Assembly: GCA_028683855.1 (NCBI GenBank)
Contig: JAQUHA010000016.1
Location: 1-64,000, forward strand
Length of the DNA: 64,000 nt
From: Desulfuromonadaceae bacterium
GTDB lineage: Bacteria > Desulfobacterota > Desulfuromonadia > Geobacterales > Pseudopelobacteraceae
Direction of reading: 5' to 3'
A program made the position numbers and the translations under genes. Below are positions 40,684 through 50,095 of the stretch, piece after piece. The notes beneath the pieces are model-generated. The model worked only from the letters and a program-made list of their open reading frames with translations, was not told where the DNA came from and did no database searches. How positions within the stretch are numbered: position 1 is the stretch's first letter; every line of letters begins with the position of its first letter.

Positions 40684-41382
40684 TCATTTTTTAGTTCCTT
40701 TTACAAAACAACCATAACTTAGAAGTTCGGCTGAACAAGAATCATTTTTGCTGAATCGGTCAAGCATATACAAAACTAATCGCATAGCTAAAGATTCCAG
40801 AAGTGTGACACTTAGGCTTGTATATCGCCTAGCTACTGTTGGGGTACGCCGTATTTCCTGAGCCATATATTCAAAATAATTACCGTTTTCAAGCAGTTCA
40901 TCAATCTGTATGCCATAAGCTGGTAGATGAGTTTCATAGAAATATCTGCTGAATCCAGTGTAGAAATGGTACGGGGCAAAGTGTGTAAGACTACAGAATG
41001 GAGCTGTCAAAATCAACTGTCCACCTGGACGTAGAAGTCTAGTAAATTCATTGAGGGCAGCAATCGGTTCAGGTAGATGTTCAAAAACTTCAATGCACAT
41101 GATGGCATCGAAAGAAGCATCAGACTCCGGAATTGATGTAATATCGCATACAATATCAAGTCTTGACTGATCCCAACGCCCGGTCTGCAAACCACTATTA
41201 TCACCGATACCATCATACTTAGCAAAATCTTGAGAAACATATTTTAGATGAGCACAGTATTTCCGCCATCTCTGTTCACCGGCACCAGCATCAAGGATAC
41301 GTGAACCTCTAGGTATTACCTGAAGTGTTTTTTGTATCCATATTTCACGTGTATGCTCGTTTTTGGTGCCAACTTCAAGCAT
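40684..41382 (-). CDS. class I SAM methyltransferase
   Basis: The 232-residue protein has SAM motif I in RILDAGAGEQRWRKYCAHL near residue 37 and the Methyltransf_11 post-motifs FDAIMCIEVFEHLPEP and LLRPGGQLILTAPFC. GGTGG lies six bases before the ATG. About 107 bases separate it from the GT11 gene downstream. Likely substrate is a polysaccharide intermediate. Confidence 0.87.
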   Translation of the reverse strand: MLEVGTKNEHTREIWIQKTLQVIPRGSRILDAGAGEQRWRKYCAHLKYVSQDFAKYDGIGDNSGLQTGRWDQSRLDIVCDITSIPESDASFDAIMCIEVFEHLPEPIAALNEFTRLLRPGGQLILTAPFCSLTHFAPYHFYTGFSRYFYETHLPAYGIQIDELLENGNYFEYMAQEIRRTPTVARRYTSLSVTLLESLAMRLVLYMLDRFSKNDSCSAELLSYGCFVKGTKK

Positions 41383-41390
41383 TTTACCAC

Positions 41391-42992
41391 CTATATCTTC
41401 TTGTATGTATGAAGCTTAGAGTGCATGAAAAAATTGGACACCCCTGATCCGTAAAGCACTGTAGCAGACTTTCCAAGAGCTGATGCTAAAGTAGCTGTAC
41501 CAGTAACAAGACAGTACAAATCGGTACACGAATTAATAATATCGCAAAACTCTTCAATGGAACTGGATGAAAGCGAGGCAAGGTTATTATTTATCGGCAA
41601 ACATTTTTCCCTGAGTTTCATTTGGTAATCAATTTTTACATTATTGGAATAGAAATATTTCTCAACCTTCTTGGCAGAAAGAGATCCGGCATTTGATATA
41701 AAATTAGGATCATACACAGCCTTCCCTGCTAAGTTTTCAAGTATTTGAGGTTTATAGTATATCTCCGGTTCATGATGCCTCTCGCCATCATCAAGGTCGT
41801 GGCAAAGCATAAGCTGGTCTAGTAAATTGCATTCTGGACTAACTCTATGAATTAAATTTGGATAAGGACATATCTCATTGCAAAAGCCATCAATATATGG
41901 ATTCAACTCCCATACCAGTCTACGTATTTCTAGGTTTCGAAATGGTGATGCTTCGGAAATGAACACATTCCGATAGCGGCCGGTTTCCTTAGCAATCCTC
42001 GGCAGGTGGCTATAGAACAAGTGATCGCCCAGTCCGGAATACTTGATATGAATTACAAGATCATTGCTTAGTCGCTTTTTAGGAATGTAACTAGTTGGGG
42101 CTGAAGGGATATTCCAACCTTCACGAGCCAACTTAACACCAAATGCAGCATTATTTCCAACAACCTTAGGCCGCCATGCATCTAATACCGATTCCCGTCC
42201 CAAGTGTTCTACATAACTTATTTCAGTACAAAAATTTCGCACTCTACGGCGGGACATTTTTCTGGTCATCAGTGTTTCATCATCTCTTGATTCTTCAAAA
42301 TATCCTAAATTTTGAAAATCGGTTTTAAAGTAAAAATAAACCAGTCCTCCCATACGTTCTTTAACGACATATTTACCAGCAGGAGAATTATATGTACCAA
42401 GGATCCTATGAAAGTTATAATCACTTGAGTTAAAGCATGAGAATGGTCCTAAAATGTGCTGTTTGTGATATTTTTTAGCCCATAAAGCTACTTTCATCAT
42501 ACTATCAAGCCACTCTGGATGAAAGTAAGCATCGGAATCGCATGAGCCAACAATGTCAAAATTGCCAAGTTCAAGCAGTTTCCGCATGGCTTTATTAAAT
42601 GCAGCCCCCCATGAGTCGTGCCCCTTCTTGGAATAACTGCGAAATATCTTATATTGAGAATTACGAGTTTGCTCCATGATCTCACGCACACGTGAATCTG
42701 AGGAGCCATCATCCTGAATCAGAAAGGTGACATCATATTCATGTAGATTTGTAGTAAAAAGAGAATCTAGGCACAACTCAAGATATTCCGGACGTTCATG
42801 GACAAGAATTACAATACCTATACTAGGATTGAGTTTTATACTGGTAGCAAGATTATTTGTGAATGGAAGTAGATACCAAAGTGAATCAAGAAACCTTTCT
42901 ACCCGATCAAAACGAACAGACAATAATCTCGCTCTAAGGAGATTAAGCGCATGGACACATCTCCAAGCCCAATCAGCTATCGAGTTGAGCAT
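41391..42992 (-). CDS. bifunctional GT2 plus GT9-like glycosyltransferase
   Basis: The 533-residue protein joins two glycosyltransferase modules. Residues about 50-290 are GT-A: IGIVILVHERPEYLELCLDSL, IQDDGSSDSR and the DxD in VGSCDSDAYFHPEWLDSM. Residues about 310-533 resemble GT9: LVIHIKYSGLGDHLFYSHLP and the end segment TGTATLASALGKSATVLYG. The reading frame is continuous with no sign of a recent frameshift. It overlaps the FkbM gene upstream by 16 bases. It could add two sugars in succession, or the GT9 part may be only a binding module. Confidence 0.82.
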   Translation of the reverse strand: MLNSIADWAWRCVHALNLLRARLLSVRFDRVERFLDSLWYLLPFTNNLATSIKLNPSIGIVILVHERPEYLELCLDSLFTTNLHEYDVTFLIQDDGSSDSRVREIMEQTRNSQYKIFRSYSKKGHDSWGAAFNKAMRKLLELGNFDIVGSCDSDAYFHPEWLDSMMKVALWAKKYHKQHILGPFSCFNSSDYNFHRILGTYNSPAGKYVVKERMGGLVYFYFKTDFQNLGYFEESRDDETLMTRKMSRRRVRNFCTEISYVEHLGRESVLDAWRPKVVGNNAAFGVKLAREGWNIPSAPTSYIPKKRLSNDLVIHIKYSGLGDHLFYSHLPRIAKETGRYRNVFISEASPFRNLEIRRLVWELNPYIDGFCNEICPYPNLIHRVSPECNLLDQLMLCHDLDDGERHHEPEIYYKPQILENLAGKAVYDPNFISNAGSLSAKKVEKYFYSNNVKIDYQMKLREKCLPINNNLASLSSSSIEEFCDIINSCTDLYCLVTGTATLASALGKSATVLYGSGVSNFFMHSKLHTYKKI

Positions 42993-43759
42993 AGATGAAT
43001 AAGCCTGTCTGGAACGAACAAAACGTCCATCGTTTCTGAAATACTATCAATGTCAATTTTTGATCCACCGGGTACTAATGATGTATAACCCAAATCCATA
43101 ATGAGGTTTAGAACTTTAAGTTCCATGTCCCAGAATGGATGGTTTTGCCCCCATCCAACCTCTATCAGCAGCACAGGAAGTCTTGTGCTACGCTCCAGCA
43201 CAGGAAGCATTCCAGACAATACTTGATATTCTCCTCCCTCTACATCAATCTTGATTGCCCCAACAGTATCAAGTTCAATATTCAGTGAATCAAAGCGACG
43301 GGTTTCAATCTCTGTCCCCTTCATTCCAGACGAAATTTTGCCCTCAACCACAGTATTCCAGCCTATATTACCATCAGCAGCAGTATAAATTATTGTAGTG
43401 CCGTTCATATCTCCCAATGCGAAGTTATTGATCATAACATCAAAATGTAGCTCCATAAATGTGGTGTCACATAACCTGGCAAGATTTGATACTGGTTCAA
43501 AAAGATATCCCCTCCCTTTGAAACCAATCCTGCTCATATATTCGAGAGAGAAATAGCCAATATTAGCACCTACATCAATAAAGTCATCTTCAGGTGTCAC
43601 AAATTTGGAAAGTACTGAAACTGATTTTTTATACTGCTCATGCTTATTTTTAAAAAAAGATAAAGCTTCCTGATAGTTTACATTATGAGGATCAAGTTTA
43701 ACAGAAGGTCTACCAAATATTGAACCCAAAATAGTCTTAAAATAGTTTTTTTTTGACAT
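42977..43759 (-). CDS. FkbM-family SAM methyltransferase (second copy)
   Basis: The 260-residue protein has FIDVGANIGYFSLEYMSRIG as SAM motif I near residue 58 and the FkbM signature GAIKIDVEGGEYQVLSGM near residue 165. It is clearly diverged from the copy at 33796-34548. It lies between a GT4 gene and the GT2-GT9 fusion and likely methylates a different sugar position. Confidence 0.88.
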   Translation of the reverse strand: MSKKNYFKTILGSIFGRPSVKLDPHNVNYQEALSFFKNKHEQYKKSVSVLSKFVTPEDDFIDVGANIGYFSLEYMSRIGFKGRGYLFEPVSNLARLCDTTFMELHFDVMINNFALGDMNGTTIIYTAADGNIGWNTVVEGKISSGMKGTEIETRRFDSLNIELDTVGAIKIDVEGGEYQVLSGMLPVLERSTRLPVLLIEVGWGQNHPFWDMELKVLNLIMDLGYTSLVPGGSKIDIDSISETMDVLFVPDRLIHLCSTR

Positions 43760-43767
43760 TACACTCC

Positions 43768-44922
43768 CTAGCTATACATAAGATAACCATTAAGTTTTTC
43801 AGTGATTTTATTACACATAGTAACAGTATCAAATAAGGCTAAAGCTCTTTCCATATTTCGCAACCCAATATCTTTTCTTAATATTGGGTTGTTAATAAGA
43901 GTTATAAGGTGCGATGCCATTTCATCTGAATCTCTCGGTTTAGAAAGCAAAGTATAACCATCGCCAACTGCTTCCCGTATTCCTGGAATGTCTGAAGCTA
44001 CTATTGCTTTCCCAGCAGCCATACACTCTATTACGCCGTTAGGCAGACCCTCCGATATTGAACTGTAAACACCAATATCAACCGCTTGCAACAAGCCGGC
44101 AATATCATCTACAGGTCCCAGAAAAGTTACATACTCTGAAATTTTCAGCACTCCAACCAACTCTATAATGTTTCTTGACGCATTATCATATCTCCCTGCC
44201 AGCAATAATTTCAATCTCCCTGCAGCCGGCAACAGTTCTTTTAAGACTTTGCTCCAAGCATTTATAAGCGTCACATGATCCTTCTTATCTGACAGATTGG
44301 CAATCATGGCAACGCAAACCGAACTGTCAGATATGCCGAGCTGTTGCCGACAAACAGACCGTGTTTCTTGTGGCTTCTCTAACGCAATTCCATTGTGAAC
44401 AACTGTTACCTTCTGACTGTCAACGCATAAACTCCCAATGACGTAATCAGCCCCAGCTCTTGAGTTAGCAAAAAACATAGGAGTCAACCTTACAGCCCAA
44501 CGTTCAAAAGGCTCTCTATGCCCCTCTGTCCCCTCATCCCGCTGATTCCAAACACAAAGCTTAGCTCCGCCAAGACGCCATGTAATCCCACTGATAACAT
44601 TTGGTACGAGTGTATACGGTAAAACAATATCAGCATTTGCCCTGCGAAAACTCCATGAGATTCCAAGAAGTTTTACAACCGTTGAAACGAAAGTGCCTGA
44701 AAGCGGATTACCCAAAATACGCCACGGAATACCAAACTTATCACACTTTGAAGTAAGCTTCCCTCCGTGAGCAACTCCCCATATTTCCACATACGCTCCA
44801 CACTTCTCCTTAAGAAAGCGGGCAAGAAGAAATGCCTGCTGCTCTGCACCTCCTATTTCAAGGCAGCCAAGCATTATTATCACTTTAACACCTTGAAAAA
44901 AATTATAGTTTTGATCGGGCAT
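43768..44922 (-). CDS. GT4-family glycosyltransferase
   Basis: The 384-residue protein starts VKVIIMLGCLEIGGAEQQAF (from residue 12), the typical GT4 GGAE entry, and ends with SSISEGLPNGVIECMAAGKA then VASDIPGIREAVGDG. Its start is two bases after the stop of the 44925-46331 gene. WNQRDEGTEG in the middle is common in this GT4 subgroup. Sugar specificity is not readable. Confidence 0.91.
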   Translation of the reverse strand: MPDQNYNFFQGVKVIIMLGCLEIGGAEQQAFLLARFLKEKCGAYVEIWGVAHGGKLTSKCDKFGIPWRILGNPLSGTFVSTVVKLLGISWSFRRANADIVLPYTLVPNVISGITWRLGGAKLCVWNQRDEGTEGHREPFERWAVRLTPMFFANSRAGADYVIGSLCVDSQKVTVVHNGIALEKPQETRSVCRQQLGISDSSVCVAMIANLSDKKDHVTLINAWSKVLKELLPAAGRLKLLLAGRYDNASRNIIELVGVLKISEYVTFLGPVDDIAGLLQAVDIGVYSSISEGLPNGVIECMAAGKAIVASDIPGIREAVGDGYTLLSKPRDSDEMASHLITLINNPILRKDIGLRNMERALALFDTVTMCNKITEKLNGYLMYS

Positions 44923-44924
44923 CT

Positions 44925-46331
44925 TTATTTCCGATAAACCATTATCAAATTTCGATCATCACAGGAAACTCCAGGGCCAAAATCCAGAAAGCTTTCCATA
45001 CCAAGAATATCCCGGATCTCATCTATCGTCACTCCTATCTTTTGCCGAACAAAATCTTTTGACGATCTGTTATGTTCAAGAATAATAAGATTTTCAGACA
45101 TAGAATATGCTTTAAGCAGCACCTTTTCATAGTTTTCTGTCGGAACACCATGTCCCTGTAAAATATGGACGACAATTGAACTGAAGGTAGAGTCACCCTC
45201 AAAAACAAGAAAATCATCCAACATAATGTATTTCGTATTGGCAAGCTTTGATTTTCCTTGATCCGCATTAAACCAGGATCTTACTGATATTATTTCAATA
45301 TTTTTATTCCCTCTTATATAATTACTTACCTTTGCAAAGTTCTTGGTATGCACAGACCATTTGCGAAAACGACTCTTAATATTATCGATAAGTTTCGGAA
45401 GCATTATTCTCGTGCGCTCATCTTGCAGCAATACCACATCTATTTCGGGAAATTCGGGTTCAAACTGCGTTCCTAAAGTAGATGAGACTTGAATAATTTG
45501 TCGCAACGCAGGGTTCTTACTCGTAAAATAATCACACAACAAGTTAGAACACCAAACAGATATCGGGCTATACCTATTTGATAAAAGAAGATCAGAATAT
45601 ATGTCCGATAAATCCGCATGCAACATATAAAGCGGCGTTGTCCTCAGAATTTCTTTCATCCGGTTGAACGTAATTTCATTCTGTAGAAATCCTGACCCAT
45701 ACCCTGCTGTAAAGGGCCAAAATTCGTAATCCGACCTGGAACAGCAAAGAAAAGTTGCAAAATAGGTATTAATATCGCCAACAGTATCTGCCTGAATCAG
45801 CAGGCCACTATCCGACACATTTGCCTTTAAGCCGTATGTGTTCCAAAAACACTCATCATCAAAGTGCAGGTTGCCCCATATCTCCTTTTCGACAAGAAAA
45901 TATGGGTCTCGTTCTACCCCTCCACGCACTTCATCAATTTTTGAAGTACTCACCCCATTTAATTTACTAATAGCCTTACTATTAAATCTGACTTTAAATA
46001 GACGCTGTAGATAGTCAATTCGATTGGATGATTGCAAGACAGTTGCACAAAGTCTATTGAAGTGAATAAGCTGCTCGTGATTTGCATCAACTGCAATAAT
46101 ACGTTTGAGTGAAGAAACAGTAGAATATATGCTGATAATATGTAAAAAATGAGGGTTAGCAACTCCTATCATTACAGTTTCAGCAACATTTGGACTTTTG
46201 GGTAATTTAAACCTAAATTGATCGTTGCTAAGAAAATAATAATTACCTGATCTGCTATTCTCACATCGGTAAACAACATACAAACCGTCTTGATTACCGC
46301 AAGGTATTCCTTGAAATTCAAGCTGCTCCAT
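44925..46331 (-). CDS. protein of unknown function, possible SAM-binding Rossmann fold
   Basis: I do not recognise this 468-residue protein. ATG 46331 has AAGGG eight bases upstream. Residues about 50-95 read VMIGVANPHFLHIISIYS then RIIAVDANHEQLIHFNRL, a hydrophobic strand, loop, helix, strand and acidic end resembling the SAM-binding region of DUF3419/BtaA-like transferases, but the glycine-rich loop is weak. No membrane segments or signal peptide are visible. It sits between a CgeB-like glycosyltransferase and a GT4 gene, so a role in modifying the polysaccharide is likely. Confidence 0.55.
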   Translation of the reverse strand: MEQLEFQGIPCGNQDGLYVVYRCENSRSGNYYFLSNDQFRFKLPKSPNVAETVMIGVANPHFLHIISIYSTVSSLKRIIAVDANHEQLIHFNRLCATVLQSSNRIDYLQRLFKVRFNSKAISKLNGVSTSKIDEVRGGVERDPYFLVEKEIWGNLHFDDECFWNTYGLKANVSDSGLLIQADTVGDINTYFATFLCCSRSDYEFWPFTAGYGSGFLQNEITFNRMKEILRTTPLYMLHADLSDIYSDLLLSNRYSPISVWCSNLLCDYFTSKNPALRQIIQVSSTLGTQFEPEFPEIDVVLLQDERTRIMLPKLIDNIKSRFRKWSVHTKNFAKVSNYIRGNKNIEIISVRSWFNADQGKSKLANTKYIMLDDFLVFEGDSTFSSIVVHILQGHGVPTENYEKVLLKAYSMSENLIILEHNRSSKDFVRQKIGVTIDEIRDILGMESFLDFGPGVSCDDRNLIMVYRK

Positions 46332-46404
46332 CTATATACCCTTATTCGATATCATTCAGATTATTTGAAACAACAATTCCACATTTATTTACAAAAAAAT
46401 AGTT

Positions 46405-47331
46405 TTAATTAGTTTTAAGCAAAACATTCCTTATTAAATTAATACGATCTGACAACTTATGTCTCTGTATTACAAGGTCTCGTCCGCTTTTACGTACTGC
46501 TAAAAACTGTTCAGAATTCCTTTTGTAATAATCAATATTTTCAAGGAAGTTACTCTTCTCAAATATCAGCGAGTTTGTTTCATTAAACCCCAAGGGCGCG
46601 AGGTCTTCACAACTCTGTCCAACAAGCAAAGCACCCGAAGCTGCAATTTCAAAGTATTTTGGCGTAACCAGATTGTAAAATGGTTGAGAAGAGCCTGCTG
46701 CAACAATGGCATCAAATTTACTAAGCCAGGAATGATACTCTCGATCAGTCATCTGCTTGTTTTCAACCCCGGAAAAGTTAAAATTAATAACGCATGATTG
46801 TTCTCGACACCAGTTTCTGACATCATAAGCATCACTATTTTTTCCGCCAAAAATTACAACCTTACTATCTCTAACCTTTAGTTCATTAGTTTTAATAAAT
46901 TGATCAGGTACAGCCCAAGGAAAATGTACAAATTTTTGTTCTGGAATCTTCTTGAAATGATAAAAGAAAGGAGTTTTATACAACGAAAAAACAAAATCAA
47001 AATTATTGTCTTCAAAATATTGTTGACGTCTTTCTGTTTGCCAATGTGGATCACTATACATTACCGCTTTAATACAATCTATTTTTGGATCGAAATTGAT
47101 TCTAGGAGCTGCCCACTCTGGTTCAAAGGAAAATAGATACCGTAGTTTTTTTTTATAATGATTGTATTGAGACTGTGAAGAGATAACTATTGGCTCAAAC
47201 TGTCTTAACATTTCATTAACAAGAAACGGAGTATAAGCACTTACCCATTTATTTCTGCAATGAAAAGTCCAATCCAATATTAAACCAAATTCAGACTTTC
47301 CGAAAATATTTTTAATCGACCTCCAGATCAT
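46405..47331 (-). CDS. CgeB/YkvP-like GT-B glycosyltransferase
   Basis: The 308-residue protein has the C-terminal block of the Glyco_trans_1_2 family: TPKYFEIAASGALLVGQSCE, then FNETNSLIFEKSN, and a final helix around SGRDLVIQRHKLSDRINLI. The N-terminal half is less typical and AT-rich in codon use, as are the genes around 44-48 kb. It overlaps the upstream methyltransferase by four bases (ATGA). Confidence 0.78.
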   Translation of the reverse strand: MIWRSIKNIFGKSEFGLILDWTFHCRNKWVSAYTPFLVNEMLRQFEPIVISSQSQYNHYKKKLRYLFSFEPEWAAPRINFDPKIDCIKAVMYSDPHWQTERRQQYFEDNNFDFVFSLYKTPFFYHFKKIPEQKFVHFPWAVPDQFIKTNELKVRDSKVVIFGGKNSDAYDVRNWCREQSCVINFNFSGVENKQMTDREYHSWLSKFDAIVAAGSSQPFYNLVTPKYFEIAASGALLVGQSCEDLAPLGFNETNSLIFEKSNFLENIDYYKRNSEQFLAVRKSGRDLVIQRHKLSDRINLIRNVLLKTN

Positions 47332-48074
47332 TTAATTAAATCTTTTGGTACAATGTAGAGTCCAATCCATGAGTCCACCAAATGGAGAATTTTACCCTTT
47401 ATAAAACCATCAGCGTAAAGCCTCTCAACACCTTCGCATACGCTGCTTATCCAGTCATATACATTAACGAGTTCCGGACTGAAATCATGCCACATAATAA
47501 CGCTACCAGGCCTCGTATTAGCAAGAATCTTTATAGTGTCATTGTACACATAGTCAGCATCATGGCAGCCGTCAATAAATGCCACATCAATAAGCCCCAA
47601 ATCTGGAATCCAATTTTTGGTATTGACAAATATCTGCTTAACATTAGTACATTTTCTTTCACGATAATATTTACCTATCTCCTCTATTCTAGGAGCAAAA
47701 GTAACGTATTTACCGCCTTCCGAAATATCTTCAGGGGGAATATTAACTGTGTAAACAATACCTTGTGAAGCATTCTGAGCCATTAATGCGGTCGCCCTAC
47801 CATAAGAGGTACCTATTTCAAGAAGAGTTTTCGGGTTGCCATTGCAACATACTGCTCCCAAAACCTCAGCATCGCGAATGCGACGATCATTTAGATCCGT
47901 CAGAAATTCAAATTCTTTTAGATATTCATATTCAATATTTGGACTTTCAGTCCATTTCATTGCTTTTTTAAGGCAATCCAGATTACGAACTTTAAGCACA
48001 TTTGCAGCTAAAAATGGTAAATTCGTTGCTTCACACCTTGATTGCCTGAGTCGACTAAAAAATCGCGAAAGCAT
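47328..48074 (-). CDS. class I SAM methyltransferase (Methyltransf_24 type)
   Basis: ATG 48074 is preferred over GTG 48080 because AGAGG lies five bases before it, overlapping the GTG. The 248-residue protein has KTLLEIGTSYGRATALMAQ as SAM motif I, VDVAFIDGCHDADYVYND and GSVIMWHDFSPE, characteristic of this O-methyltransferase-like group. It is the first gene after wzt and probably acts on the exported glycan before transport. Confidence 0.85.
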   Translation of the reverse strand: MLSRFFSRLRQSRCEATNLPFLAANVLKVRNLDCLKKAMKWTESPNIEYEYLKEFEFLTDLNDRRIRDAEVLGAVCCNGNPKTLLEIGTSYGRATALMAQNASQGIVYTVNIPPEDISEGGKYVTFAPRIEEIGKYYRERKCTNVKQIFVNTKNWIPDLGLIDVAFIDGCHDADYVYNDTIKILANTRPGSVIMWHDFSPELVNVYDWISSVCEGVERLYADGFIKGKILHLVDSWIGLYIVPKDLIK

Positions 48075-48126
48075 CGACACCTCTGTTTATTTCTTTATTT
48101 ACAATTACTATTGCTGATCAAAAGAT

Positions 48127-49428
48127 TTACTTACGCAATCGATCATTCTGCCACTTAATCCGTGGCATAAGTTTAGCCCTTACGGGATCATTTGGATAGG
48201 CACGGCCTATTCCATTATTTCCTTTTACTTCCAGATAAATGGCAACACCTTCTGGAGGTATGCTTCTTACATTATATATTGTGCCGTATAAACGCAATTC
48301 ATAGCGCCTTGGCGCCAGGAGATCAGGCGGAATGATCGCCCTTGAAACATATACACCTGGTTCGAGAAGCGACATCTCATCTGAATCGTCATCATTAAAA
48401 GTGCGAAACAGTATGTTTCTTTCCTCATCACGCAGGTCAAAATATATTCTAAGCCCTGATGTGCGGAGTAAAATTTCGTAGCGAACCTCAATTTTAAGAG
48501 GAATGCCATTCAGCGCAACATCGCAGTGGATTTCATTCTGCGTAATATCTACACTGAGTAGGCGTAATACAGGATCTGGTGGTAGTGAATCAATGATAGT
48601 AGCGAGATCTAAATGCGGCTCCTTTCTAAGAGATTGCTTCAAATATTCTTCAGTTATAGTTGCAGCATCTCCGATTTGATGAATACATCCATCTTTCAAG
48701 TAAACTGCATTCTTGCACAAGTTTTTTATTGCAGTCATGTTGTGACTTACAAACAGAAGCGTCCGCCCATCATTACCAACCTCTTTCATCTTACCAAGGC
48801 ATTTTTTCTGAAAAGCAGCATCCCCCACAGCCAGTACCTCGTCTACAACCAATATTTCAGGTTCCAGATGGGCAGCTACAGCAAAAGCAAGCCGTACATA
48901 CATTCCTGAAGAATAACGCTTTACTGGGGTGTCTAGAAACCTCTCAATTTCAGAAAACTCAACGATTTCACAAAATTTTTCCTTAATTTCAGCCCGCCTC
49001 ATTCCAAGAATAGCACCATTAAGATAAATATTTTCACGTCCAGTCAACTCAGGATGAAAACCGGTGCCAACCTCAAGAAGACTCGCCACTCTTCCCCTTA
49101 TTTTTATGCTGCCGGTGGTAGGTTCAGTTATTCGGGAAAGTATCTTAAGCAGTGTTGATTTGCCAGCCCCGTTACGACCAATTATTCCAACACGATCACC
49201 CTGTTCAACTTTGAAGGATATATCTTTTAGAGCCCAGAAATCCTCAACATCAGGGATGAGGGATGAGGGGCTATTGATTAGGGTACAGCGGAAAGGATTA
49301 AGCAACCTTTGCCCAATAGATGTGACACGGTTGGTTATGACATCACGCAGGGAGGAATATTCCTCACGCTGTTGGTGAGATATTGTGTATTTTTTACCGA
49401 GATTTTCTACAGTTATTACGGTAGACAT
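48127..49428 (-). CDS. wzt: polysaccharide ABC exporter ATPase with C-terminal glycan-binding domain
   Basis: Wzt powers export of lipid-linked polysaccharide across the inner membrane. The 433 residues have the Walker A GRNGAGKST at 84-92, signature YSSGMYVRLAFA, and Walker B ILVVDEVLAVGD. The last 150 residues form a beta-sandwich domain like that of Wzt proteins that recognise a terminal modification, often a methylated sugar, on the finished chain. The ATG shares one base with the hepT stop (TAATG). Its permease is 50096-50935, with a toxin-antitoxin pair between them. Confidence 0.93.
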   Translation of the reverse strand: MSTVITVENLGKKYTISHQQREEYSSLRDVITNRVTSIGQRLLNPFRCTLINSPSSLIPDVEDFWALKDISFKVEQGDRVGIIGRNGAGKSTLLKILSRITEPTTGSIKIRGRVASLLEVGTGFHPELTGRENIYLNGAILGMRRAEIKEKFCEIVEFSEIERFLDTPVKRYSSGMYVRLAFAVAAHLEPEILVVDEVLAVGDAAFQKKCLGKMKEVGNDGRTLLFVSHNMTAIKNLCKNAVYLKDGCIHQIGDAATITEEYLKQSLRKEPHLDLATIIDSLPPDPVLRLLSVDITQNEIHCDVALNGIPLKIEVRYEILLRTSGLRIYFDLRDEERNILFRTFNDDDSDEMSLLEPGVYVSRAIIPPDLLAPRRYELRLYGTIYNVRSIPPEGVAIYLEVKGNNGIGRAYPNDPVRAKLMPRIKWQNDRLRK

Positions 49429-49793
49429 TAATAGATTACTTTCTCTTTTTTGTTTTCCAAAAAAACAATTTCCTCAATCTGAACTTTCAGATTCGGAAGT
49501 TTCTTCTGAACAATGTCAAAAACAACTTCTTCGTTTACGCCGAAGTACTCATGAGAGAGAACATTCCTGAAATCTATCATCAATCGCCATGGCACTGCGG
49601 TATATTGTTCTTTATTTATTGCAGATATTCGACTTGCGGCCTCTCCGATAATCTCTAACTCCCTTATAGTTGCTGATTTTGTTTTTCTGTCACTGGTAAA
49701 ACTCTCAATGTTATAGCCCATAACGAATTCTAAAGCGGCATTTATAGACTCAAGGATATCTTGAAGAAATTGCAAATCCGTTCGTTCACACAT
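49428..49793 (-). CDS. hepT: HepT-like toxin (DUF86 RNase)
   Basis: HepT is a HEPN ribonuclease kept silent by MntA, which AMPylates it. The 121-residue protein has the active-site motif Rx4HxY intact as Arg76-NVLS-His81-Glu-Tyr83, so it should be catalytically able and modifiable. ELEIIGEAASRIS near residue 46 is typical of DUF86. It overlaps mntA by eight bases upstream and wzt by one base downstream, so its translation is tied to the exporter genes. Confidence 0.9.
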   Translation of the reverse strand: MCERTDLQFLQDILESINAALEFVMGYNIESFTSDRKTKSATIRELEIIGEAASRISAINKEQYTAVPWRLMIDFRNVLSHEYFGVNEEVVFDIVQKKLPNLKVQIEEIVFLENKKEKVIY

Positions 49794-50073
49794 AGACTAT
49801 TTCTCTCATAATGTAAGGTTTAATAATTGGTTTAAAGTTAGACTCTATGCCAAGATCAATTCGCAAATGGATAGAATCCTCAAGAAAATGGAGTAAGCCA
49901 AAATAACTATCTGCACTGTACCTGGAAAGTTCAATCGCCACGTCAACATCCGAATCTTCCCGAGCTTCACCGCGGGCATAACTGCCAAATAGACCTATCT
50001 TGGTAACACCAAACCTATCATTCATTTCTTGTTTATGTTGTTTCAAAAAATCAAGAATTTGTTCTCTTGTCAT
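49786..50073 (-). CDS. mntA: MntA-like nucleotidyltransferase antitoxin
   Basis: MntA is a minimal nucleotidyltransferase that neutralises HepT by adding AMP to its tyrosine. ATG 50073 is chosen because AAGGAGGG lies eight bases before it; the frame extends slightly further 5'. The 95 residues contain the family motif GSx10DxD exactly: Gly30-Ser31 and Asp42-Val-Asp44 in GLFGSYARGEAREDSDVDV. The gene begins 22 bases after the wzm stop. Confidence 0.9.
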   Translation of the reverse strand: MTREQILDFLKQHKQEMNDRFGVTKIGLFGSYARGEAREDSDVDVAIELSRYSADSYFGLLHFLEDSIHLRIDLGIESNFKPIIKPYIMREIVYV

Positions 50074-50095
50074 GATCAAAACCCTCCTTGGCAAA

